From assembly GCF_018873765.1 (NCBI RefSeq), contig NC_057919.1:68194984-68258983 (forward strand): DNA of 64,000 nt, in the 5' to 3' direction. Origin of the DNA: Telopea speciosissima. Taxonomy: Eukaryota; Streptophyta; Magnoliopsida; Proteales; Proteaceae. Position numbers and translations under genes: made by a program. Positions 48,901-60,900 of this stretch are shown here, piece after piece (position 1 is the first letter of the stretch; each line of letters starts with the position of its first letter). Below the pieces are notes generated by a model, which saw nothing but the letters and a program-made list of their open reading frames with translations, had not been told where the DNA came from and made no database searches.

Positions 48901-51900
48901 GCTGAGTCATGTTGAGCGTACCTTTGCTATCCACCAGCTTTACTTCCCTCTGTATGTCAACCAAATCATCAGCCAACAATCGATCACGATCTCTACTTGA
49001 GTGCTTCTCTTTTCTCTTTTTATCACGAAATTCATAAACCTTTGGGACCGGAAGCAAAGCATCTTCAGCATTTGATCGGTCTAAAGCAGTGACTGTTGTA
49101 TCATTAACCAGTAATCAGTCATCTGTGAAGATCAGTATCCAAAATGATAGACAGATTCATATTTTTGTTAATAAAGTTATCGACGGCTTTACATGGCCGT
49201 CAAATATAAAACTAAGGAAAAGTATGAGCACAAACCCACGGTACACTTTAGAAGACACAATGTACATCTTTCATTATCTCTATTATGTATGTGGTTCACA
49301 TCCAAGTGGTTTCTGAACCCACCAATTGGCTTAAACAACATTCAAGGCGTTGTAGGTCAAGATCACGCTAGTTGCATTATTTTAACAGTCTGATGCATAG
49401 AATACTTTTCGAAGTTCCTTGCTCTCTTGGACTGCGATACAGATAGAATTTTGTGTGGTAAGGGTGCTATACTGGATAATTCTCTGGTTCTCATAAATTT
49501 GTTGAATTCTTTTGCGAAGCCTCCATGGTTTTTAGGCACTGGTGAAAGGATGTCCAAATCAGATTAACGTCATGTATGTAACTAACCAACTTTCAGACAA
49601 AGCAACAAGGAGAAAAAAAAATTAAGTGAAAGTTTTCATTGGAGCTACTAAACTCTCAAATAAAGTGGCTATGTTTCTTGCTAATTCCTGGATCTTTTAA
49701 TATCTGATAAGGGGGAAAAATTGCACTCATATCTACCAAAGTAGTAGAAGAACAAGAAGTGACAGGCAGGTACAACTCAAAAGAAATTAAATTTCAGATT
49801 AAGTGAGACACAAGAAACAAGGAAAAAACTATTTTCTTCGCTAAGCTTTCCATCCTAAGTTTCTTTTGAGGGACAATGGTATATATTCTGACTTTTCCAT
49901 TTCATAAAACAGCAGTGGCACTACCAACCTAAGCTTAATGAGAGAGAGAACTTATTCTCAAACAATACAAATCTTATTTCTGGGGCTTACAAATACGGAC
50001 AGCAACAGAAAATTTGCAGATGTTCAACCAATTTTATACATCTTAGAGAATGCTGCCATGACAGAAGTTTGGATATCTGACTTCCAAGTGGCCAGGCTTC
50101 TACAAAGTAAATCTACAGACTCTAAGAGCGTGATCAGTAAAAAGCTTTCAAAACAGTATAAGGATGAAACTCCGAGTCTATAACCACTTCAATCAGATAT
50201 AGTACTGCATTACTATTGAAACCTTGTCAGAAAAGGCACAAAAAAAGAGAGAATCAAATAATAATACAGGGCTTACCTTCAGTTTGCACATCCATCCCTT
50301 TCTTAGATTTGTTAGACTGAACTAATGGTAGAAGAACTCCATTCTGGGAGGTATTCAACGTTACGTCCTGACCATGCTGCACTGTTATTCTCTCAAATGA
50401 TGGCTTTACTAATGAACCATATGCAGCAAGCACTTGACCAGAGGATGGTTTGACAATGCATTGTAATTTTGCAGCAAATATTGTAGGTAATACACCCCTG
50501 TGATTCTTTGAGAGCTGACTGTCAATAGATAATGAGATTTTTGTGGGCTTGACATTGTGTAATTCCTCAACGCTTCTTCCATACCAAAAATAACAAAGTC
50601 CAACTTCTGAGATGGCCAAAACATATAAGCTGACGTCTTCTGTTCCCTTATTGTCTCCATACTTAGAGTCTACATACACAGCAGGATGCTCCATTGCAAG
50701 CACAGCGCTAGCAGACTTCTTTTTGCTACCATCTACTCTCCAGACTGCAATATATCTTTCGCCAACAGCAGAAGAGAGGATATACTTCCCATCTTCAGTG
50801 AAAATCATGCAACGAACAGCTCCCTATTCCATAGCAAAAAGAAAATAACTGACAGGACAGAGATGGTTGAAGTAGATGGCCAGGGTAGGGCTGTAAACGA
50901 ACAGGATATTATCTGGATTCAGCCCATTTATCCCGGATACAGATACCCTTTTATCATATTCGATTAAGATCTGACCCGTTTATAGTATATCAAATCAATA
51001 ATCGGTCAGATATTGGTAAAGGCATATTCGATCCAACTAATATCCGTTCCATTTAAAGTACTATATATTTATACATATACAATGAATATATCATATATGT
51101 GACATATATCTATATGGAATTATATGCAGTACAGCGTTATATAAATGGCATTTAACATAACAAGAGGGGTATTTGTGGAAATAAATTTTAGAAAGAAGTA
51201 CAAATAAGTAAAAAAAAAAAAGTGTACAAATAGGAGGTAAAACTTAAAAGACAGGATAAAAGCATAGGCATTTTAATCGGATATCCAATTACTGAGAGCC
51301 GTATCCAGATATTTAAACAGATACAACTACGGATATGGATTTTCAAATTTGTTGGATATTTTAATAGGGTATTGGATATCCGATTAAATTAACAGACAGA
51401 TTACAGATATAGCTATATCTGGCCTGAATGTGGTCCATTTACAGCCATAGGCCAGTTGCAATTAATCCTAGAAACCAGCACATTAAACATTAAGAATGAA
51501 CCGTCATAAAGAACAAATTTTAACTCCTTTAAACTCACAGGATGGCCTGAAAACTTCTGTACTCTTTTATTATCCGCAGAATCGAAAATCTTCAACTGAC
51601 CAGCTGCAGCTGCTAATGTCTTCCCGTCTGATAAAAATGAATAATTTTTAACACAACAAGCAGAAATTTTATTTGCTAACGAAGAAAATAAGCCCATAAT
51701 AAACTCAAATATTTAAAAGAGAACCCCATGAAAGGTATCAACTTCAACCATTAAAGCAGGCAAACAAAAATATCCAGAGGCATTCGACCATTAAAGCAGG
51801 CAAACAAAATATTCATCGAGACATTAATTAATGCCAGCTTTCTGACATAAAAATATCCAACTTTCAGTAGGATATGGGATCCATCTTTCCAGGCCCAAGA

Positions 51901-54900
51901 TATAATCACGGTTGGCTATCATAAAAAAATTTTGTTGGGGCATTCAATGAGTAACCAAATACCTGATTGACATTACCCAAATATGCCAAGGTTTGACTCG
52001 CTAGTAATTAGGATGGTTTTGGATTTGCAAACACTAATGTATGGCCACCACTAAATAGCACAGAATAAAGCACCCAAAATGAGAGAATAAAGGAGAAATA
52101 AATGTGAAGAAATCATAGTTCGAGAACTCGCGAGATCTGACCGAGATCTCGTTTTTCTGGGAGGTCGAGTCGAGTTGGTATACGAGTTCTCAAATTACAT
52201 TTTCTCGGTCGAGATCTCGGATTGACCCAGATCTCGACCTATCTACTTCTTTAAAACTTTAAAAGTCATCTAACTCAACAGAACTCGATATTTCTCGATT
52301 GAGTTCTGTCCAAAAGCTATTTTCTTCCCCATTTAAAGGCTGTGACTCATTTACCTCTGGATTTCAAGTTGCAACCTGCGGGATAGGGGACTTGACATAT
52401 GCTGATGACAACTTTGAGATGCTTGCTGCGGAGCACTATATGCAACAGTGCAACAACACTATGTCATGGGAAGACTATGTGGCACTATTGGGGACTGATT
52501 ACTTGATTCAAACTCAGTTTATGTGATGATAGATATAACTTGTAACATTGTTAAACAGTTTGATGTATCACTTAAACATTTCTAATGCTTATTTAAGTTG
52601 TTTAGCTATTAATTGAATGTATTGCTTGCTTTCTATTACTAAATTATGTGTAGAGTAGGGTATTTTAGTACGTCATCGCCTACCAACTTATGGTCCGAAG
52701 TAAAACTCCCATTTAGACTTTGTTTTTGCAAAATTCGATAATGCCATTGTGTTTAAATGGCCTAAAATAGGCTGAATACCAAGTTTCAGACCCAAACTAG
52801 GTCTAAAACCCACCGAGTTGAGGTGTCAAGTTGAAAAAAAAAATGAACCAACTAGACCGAGATCTCGGTTTTTCCCAGGGTTGAGTTCCAAGTTTTAGTT
52901 CCTTAGAAGAAATGACATGCATAGATCTTATACATGTTATAATGTTGCAATTGGACACAAGCATGCAGAGGCATTTTCAAGATTAGTTCATTCCTACCCT
53001 TTTGAAAGTGGTATCCATATAGAAAACAAAGAAGTGCACCTGCACCCCTTTTGTACTACCTATATAGAATAATTTGAGAATCACACACACATGTCATTTG
53101 AAGCAAGAATGCATAGAACGAAGGAGCTCCATACCATGATAGTCAAAGACTAGTATATGGATTGATGCTTAATTAATGTATGAGTTCCAAATCAAGTGAT
53201 TGCTTCAAGTATAAAAAACCCATAACATCAACATTAAAAAGGAAATTAGTGATCACAAATCGTACAATAATAACTAGGGTTCTAGTGGATGTCTTTAGTA
53301 GGAGAAAGAGAAGTTGAGCACGTAGAAGGTGCAGCAGCCACACCCAAGGAGGACTCCTAGTCCTTACTGAATTAATCACCACCCCGATATTCAAAACAAT
53401 CATTGAACTGGCTGCCCACTCACTCACTCATGCAAAGGGACAATATCATATATTTCATAAAAGTTCATCACAATAATTTGTAAGATGGAGTCATGGACAG
53501 ATAATTTGGACAGCCAAAATGGAAGGACAACTGGCTTAGTTGGATGCAGGAAGTAAAACAGAAGTCATTAGCCACAAACAAATTGCATAGACAACATAGA
53601 TTATCTCATTAATCTACACACAGAATAGATATTTGATTTTCCAATTCAGTTTATCCTTAGACTTTGTCCTTCCTTATAAGATTGCCAATGTAATATTCCA
53701 AGCTAACAATCATTACTTCAACATTTCATGAATAAGACCAGCATTCCATTACCCAGATAAAACCAGGATCTAAAGCCAACCAAAAACTCATATTTCAGCT
53801 GATTCTATTACAGATAATAATTGAAATTCTGATAAGTCCATCACAAAATATATAGATAAACTATGTCTTCCTTCTCTTAAACAATAAAGTATAAAACATG
53901 ATTAATTAAGAAGTATAAACTTGCACAAAAAATATATACCAGGTGCAACGGAAATGGAGGATATTGCATTTGTTGAAGCTCTAAACTTCCCTAACAGGTT
54001 TCCTGTCATGGAATCGATTTGGCAAACCATACCATCAGCACCCGCAGTATAAATGTGCAAAGCGTGTGAAGAGGCAATGGCATTGACACCTCTGCACATT
54101 TTTCAAAAAGAAAACAGAAAGAAAATTATCATGGTTAGAGGACCCAGAAGAAATTAATGTACTCAGCTTAGCCATAGTTGTCACGGCATCTAGGCAACCC
54201 AAGGCGTTGGAAGGGGACTGGACGCAAGGTGACCAAGGCACCCACCTAGGCAATGCCTTGACAACTATGAACTTGGCTACAAATGCTTTAAAAATGGTTT
54301 TCAATATCATCTATATATACGGTATCAATCTGCTCTTATCAAGCTTGATTTTAAGCCCTGTGATCCTCTAATTGCATTTGAGAACATCTCATAGGTTAAT
54401 GATGTGGTCCTCTTTGTCATCCACAACTTCACATAAGATGATAGGGTAATCCAAAAACCATAGATGAGGCAATCTACAAAGTTCAGTCTTTGTCAGCATT
54501 ATTGTAGAGTTTTTACTCTTTGTGCATAGAATGTTATCATATAATTGATCACTTGATATTTTAACTAAACTTGTTATTTTTCTATTCTTTTAAATATTAC
54601 ATTGATCGAATTTCTAGATGAACTTGACCTGAATGGATATTAGTGCCCAAAATATGTACATGATGTGTATAGAAAGCAAGTATATTACAGTTTGAATGTA
54701 TCATTTGATTGAGAAACATAAGGTATTTGGGGATTGAAAACTAAGGGCCATTTTGCATCTTGATCAGAACAAGGTCCATCTCTACCAAAACATAATATGA
54801 AATAATTATACATAGCAAGTTATTAACTAAACATTGTTTGGACTTCCGGTTGAAATACTGAAATTCGATGAATTATTTTCACACACAAATAATTCATCAA

Positions 54901-57900
54901 TTGTAGGCAAGCATGTCCCCTCTAAGCGAGGTGCCGCATCGGCGCCCAGATGCAGTGACAAGTAGGCAAGGGTTCTTGGGACGTGGATGAGTGCTGGTAA
55001 AGAACCTAGTCCAAAGGCATAGGATTAGATTAGAATCTTGGAACATAGGATCTTTAACAGGTAAGAGTCTAGAATTGATAGATGTTATGAGGAGAAGAAG
55101 GATTAGCATAACCTGTATTCAAGAGACTAGATGGGAAAATAAAAAAAGCTAAGGAGTTGGACAACTTTAAACTTTGGTATACAAGGGATAAAAGTAATAG
55201 AAGTGGAGTGGTCATAGTAGTGGATAAAGTTTTAAAGAATGATGTGGTGGATGTTAAACGATTTGGAGATAGGATTATATCCATCAAGCTTGTGTTGGAG
55301 TAACAGGTTGTCAATATAATAAACGCTTACGCACCTCAAGTACAATTGGATGGAAGTAGTAAGTTACAATTTTGGGAACACATGGATGGATTAGTCCAAG
55401 GTTTTAGTCAAGGAGAAAAGATTATAATAGGGGGTGATTTGAATAGACATGTTGGGAAAGATCGTTGATACAATCCCAGGGATTGGAAACCCTATATGGG
55501 TTTTGGCTTTCTATGGGCCCGCCCAAGTGTTAAATAACCCAAATCACAATCACTAGTGGCAAAATAGTAAATAGTTTGAAGATTTATAAGATCAGTGGCA
55601 GATTTGAAAATAAACAGAAGTCTATAATAGGATAGCAGTATCGTAATTAAATGGAAGTCAATTGAAAGGAATGCCACATATTAATGAAAGGGGTGAGCTA
55701 GGAATTAAAAACAAAATATGGACAAAGGAGAATATGGGAGAAAAAAAAGGGGTATTAAGTGAAACAAAAATTAAAATAAAGGAGCAAAAGAATCGTGGGA
55801 AGGGGGGTTGTCTTCTTCAACCTTATGCTGGATATGATGTGGCTATGGCAGCAAGCCAGCAGCAGTAATTTTGGAAGAGCTTCCACACGGCAAGCCCAAA
55901 CCAACCAAGATTCTGGGAACAGAATCGCAATACAAAGCTCTATGAAGTTCAGGCGTTATCCTGATGATACAGCCTTGATTCACCAAGCAAAACTTCTCTG
56001 AAATCAGATCCGGCGAACTCCATAGTTGCAGGTTTCTTCCAAAGTTCGAATCTCAGAGCAAGTAAAGCTTTGGGATATGAAGCTTTCAGATAAGGATCGC
56101 CCAAGGTAGGGCTACCTTCAACACAAATCTCAGGGAGAAAGAGAAGAGGGTGGAGAGGTAATGAAGGCCAAGAGAGGGCCTGCGGTACCGCCAGCAAAAG
56201 ACAAAGACGAGGAAGAAGAAGAAGAAGAGATGAAAGATCAGAGGAGACAAAGATACGCACAGCTCATGGCAGCCATCAAACTAATCCCAAATAAAATATC
56301 ATTCCCCAAAAACTACACCCCATAGTGGGTTACATACTCTTTTACAGAATTAAGAAAAAGAAATCCTAATCCGAACCTAAGACTAAAATAGAGTTGACTC
56401 TATCTTGGACTCAACTGAAACAGAATTTGGACTCAACCCTACTTGCTACTAACGACTCCCTAACAAGATAAAGATTATTGAAAAAAAAACTTACATAGTA
56501 TCTCAAATTAAACCTACGGTTAACTGCATCAATCGTAGAGGATATGAAGGTGTACATGGAGGATATGGTTTTGGAGAGAGGAATGAGGAGGGGATCTCAA
56601 TTTTAGATTTTGTTGTGTTTATGATTTATCCATTGTAAACACTTACTTTGAAAAGAGAGAGGAGTATTTAGTTACCTTCAAAAGTAGTGAATGGTGGTGC
56701 AGTTAAGATTGTCCAATTGGGTCAATTGGGCCTCACAAAACTTTTTTTTTGGCCCATGGTTGGGTTCTATAGATCTTAGGCTTCTTATTTTTGGGTTTAT
56801 TGATGTAATGGGCCTAATTTATAAGCCTATAAAGTGGGGATAATGTTAGTACACGGGATTAGTAGTTAATTGAGTGCTTGAGTTTGATTAGGATACTTAA
56901 TAGCTAGATAGAATTCTGGTTAGAGTTTATTTACTTTATTGAGTGTATTAGAATGATTAGGAGTCCTTTTACGAGTCAAATTAGGAATTTTAAAAGGTCT
57001 ATATGTATGTAATACAACCCCATCAATTAGAGATGATTTGAGTAAAGAATGAGTTTTTTTAAAGAGTTTTGGTGCTGTTGAGCAAGTGCATACGGAATTG
57101 GTATCCCAAATCTGATTTCTTCTCTTCTCTTCTGTTCTCTTCTTCTTTCTTCTTTCTCCCAAGAAGATCGATCTCTTCTCACTTCCATCCCCTTCCATCA
57201 ATCTGATTTCTTCCCTTGACAACGCAGTTGCTTCCTTTATCCCAGATTTGATTACAGGTCTGATTATTGGGCCTACTTGCATCTGAGATCTTTAATCTGG
57301 ATTTTCAAATTTAAAGTAGCCAAATAGATTTCTTCCTTACTAGAAGGTCCGATAGATTATTAAGTAAGGACTATAAAATTATACCAGGGGAGAGCCTAAC
57401 CACACAACATAGATAAGTGGTCATGGATATGTGCCTTACTATACAAAATCGTAAGAAATGTGAGCTTATTTTCCCTAGGATAAAGCGGTGGAGCTTAAAA
57501 GGAGATACTTTGAAATCATTTACTAATGAAGTGGTCAAATAAGGAAAATGGGACTTTGAGGGACACACTAATACGATGTGGAATGAGATGACTACTTGTA
57601 TTAAGATGGTTGCTAAAGATGTCCTAGGCGAATCAAAAGGAAAACGTCATTCTTCTAGAAAGACTTGGTGGTGGGATGATGAGGTTCAAACAGCCATTAA
57701 GTCTAATAAAGCTAGTTTAAAAATATGGCAAAGGACTAAGGATGTAGAGGATCTACAATGGTATAAATTTGTTAGAAATGAAGCTAAGAAGATTGTGGTA
57801 AAAGCAAGGGAAAAGAATTATGAAGATCTTTATAACTATCTGAGCACAAAGGAAGGGGGAAAACTATTTATACGATAGCTAAAGTGAGGGAAAGGAAGAG

Positions 57901-60900
57901 TAGAGATCTTGACCATGTTAGATGTATTAAAAGTGAAGAAGGTAAAGTACTAATAAGGTATGAGGACATTAAGAAGAGATGGGAAGGTTATTTCTGCAGC
58001 CTACTAAATGAAAACACTTCGAGTAACAATGTTACGGAAGACTGCATTACCCATTGAGACACCACATGTCGTAGATATATACGAAGAATTAGGGTGTTTG
58101 AAGTAAAAGAAGCTTTAAGCAAGATGAAAGTAGGCAAGGCACAAGATCCAAATGAGATCCCAATAGAAGCGTGGAAGAGCTTAAGAATCTGTGGTTTATC
58201 ATGGCTAACAAAGCTGTATAGTAAGATTATGAACTACGAAAAATGCTAGATGAATGGAGGAGAAGCATTGTGGTTCCGATTTACAAAAATAAAGCTGATA
58301 TTCAGAGCTGCTGAGCTGCAATAACTATATAGGCATAAAACTAATGAGTCATACTATGAAATTATAGGAGAGGGTTATTGAAACCCACTCAAGACAAGAA
58401 ACTACTATTACATTACGGAGAACCAATTCAGTTTTATGGCAGGAAGATCCATGACGAAAGCTATTTACCTAATTAGGAGACTTATGAAAAGATTTAGAGA
58501 CTGCAAGAAGGATCTCCATATGGTCTTTATTGACCTAAAAATAGCTTATGACAGAGTCCCTAGAGAATTAATCTAGCAAGTACTAGAGAAGAGAAGTGTT
58601 TCAAGTAAATATGTGGTCATAATTAAAGATAGGTATGATGGTGCGGTAACAAATATAAGAACTGTGGAGGGCCAAGGTAATGAATTCCCAATTACAATTG
58701 TGTTACATCAAGGATCAGCTTTAAGCCCTTACTTGTTTATACTTATCATGGATGATTTAACCAAAGACATTCAAGATGGGGTTCCTTGGTGTATGCTTTC
58801 TGTTGATGATATTGTTTTGGTGGATGAGACAAAGGCAGGGACTAACGCCAAATTAGAGTTATGAAGATCAACCTTGGAATCAAAAGGTTTTAAGATAAGT
58901 AGAATGAAGACAGAGTTTAAGGTGTGTAACTTTGGTTACACTAGGACGGATAATAAGGTGGTGAAAATTAAAGAGAAGGAAATTTCGCAAAGTGATTATT
59001 TTAGGTATCTTGCCTCAATCATAAATAAAGAAGGTGATCTAGAGGATGATGATTCACAGAGAATTAAAATAGGATGGATGAAGTGGAGAGGTGCATCCGG
59101 AGTGTTTTATGATCAATGTATTCCTTTAAAACTCAGGAAAATTTTATAGGTCAGTCATACGACTTGCTATGATGTATGGTGCGGAAAGTTGGGCAATTAA
59201 GAAGCATCATATAGATAAACTCAGTGTAGCGGAGATGAGGATGTTGAGATGGATGAGTGGAAAAACTAGGAAGGATAAAGTAAGGAATGATCATATTAGA
59301 GCTGGTTTGAGAGTAGCTTTGATATATAAAACGCTACAAGAAAGTCGTTTGAGGTGGCATGGTCATGTTCAACGGAGGCCTTTGGATGCTCTAGTACGGA
59401 GAAGTGATTTGACTCATATTGAAGGAACTAAAAGAGCCAAAGGCAGACCTAAAATGACCTTACGAGAAGTTGTAAGGAAAGACATGCATAGCTTAGGTCT
59501 TGTATCAAATATGACCTCGAATAGAACTAATTTGATGGCAAGGATCCATATAGCCGACCCCATTTAGTTGGGATAAGGCTGAGATGTTGTTGTATATATA
59601 CAGGATTTTAAGTATCGATAGGTGCCATATCGTTTCGGCCGATATGTGCCGGTAAGTATCAATATGGTACTTATTTTTCAAACAAAAAAAAAAAAAAGCT
59701 TATATTGACCAATACGAGACCGATACAGATAATATACACATCCTTTAAACCTGCAAAATAGAAACCATGAGTGAAATACGAAACTAAAAGCAACCGAAGG
59801 CCTTGGAAACTAGTTTTTCTCTTCGATATGAGTTGGAGGAAATCATCTAACCTAAACAAAAAGGACTATAATCTTCACCATTTCAACAAGTTTTGGGGAC
59901 TTATAGGGTTAAAATCACATATTGAAATAGATTTGGGCGAAAAAAGTGGTAAAGTTGCAGATCTCTTTCTTTTTCTCTCTTCGGGGGGGGGGGGGGTTAT
60001 GCATCACTAGATTAGGTACAAACGACACAAATCCTTGCATCAAGCTGATATATAGTTACATATTGCATAATAAGGTATTTTATGCTTCAAAACTGTATTT
60101 TATATGTATCATAAGCACATCCATGCATTACTTGACCATTTCCATGTGTCTCTTTAGCGTATCTAGCGTCTCTCCGATCCGATATGAAACGTCTCTTAAA
60201 ATCACCACTCCAATACGGTACCTGTGGAGAATGGAGATAAACACGGAGCATTCTTTTTCCCTATATATATATGGGAAAAAGAACGCTGCTAGGTGGCGTG
60301 GAGCTTGGACCAGACACAGGACCACGCGAAATTACTGCCCCACCCCCAGGAAATCAAAAATCCTATCCAAGTTAATGCCCCTGCGCGCGCTCTCATTACC
60401 CCCCCAACCGATTGGTGCAGGGGGCCACGCAACCAGGCAGCGACCTCTTGCCCAATATATTTACATTATTTCAATTGAAATGTCAAATTTTTGAATTCTC
60501 CTGCATTTCAACCGAAACCACTGGGGAGCCCTTGGAATCCAGTTTTTTTGGCCAAAAAACTCCAATCTTTGGCTGTACGTATGGTGAGGTAGTACATGGC
60601 CATCGTTTGTGACCCAGAAGAACAGTACTATCGGTAGCAGCAATCTTCTAGTGGTTCTGAGCCTCCCTGGAACTCTATGTGGTACTGACATAGACATTGG
60701 GGTAATAACAACTTTAATAATACAATTGCATATATTAAGTGCCTATGATGAAACTTTTTTACATTGGTGTACTATTAAGTGGAAAATTTCTTCATTCTTA
60801 ATACATATTCTAGTTGCTTCTATTGAATGTTGTGTTTCCAGTATCAAATTATGTTTAGAATGGGTTATATAAGAGAAAGGATACAATAAGCTACAACATA

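Larger units (their letters stand above)
54905..59594 (+). mobile_element. RTE-type LINE, nearly full length but broken, with two LTR insertions
   Basis: On the plus strand an endonuclease start is visible near 55030 (SWNIGSLTGKSLELIDVMRR, then TCIQETRWE). It continues after the first insertion near 56537 (EEYLVTFKSSEWWC) and after the second near 57321 (QIDFFLTRRSDRLL). Reverse-transcriptase segments follow (TWWWDDEVQ, DLHMVFIDLK, LHQGSALSPYLF, SVDDIVLVDE), then RLRWHGHVQRRP and the GRPKMTL segment. The 3' end has the plant RTE tail CCCATTTAGTTGGGATAAGG followed by a short TTG-repeat. Many stops and frameshifts are present. It is antisense to WDR43 within intron 3. Confidence 0.85.

Noticed and set aside
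56920-57282. 120-codon minus-strand frame
   Set aside because: Lies in an LTR-like insertion, composition-driven Lys/Arg/Glu run, no domain.
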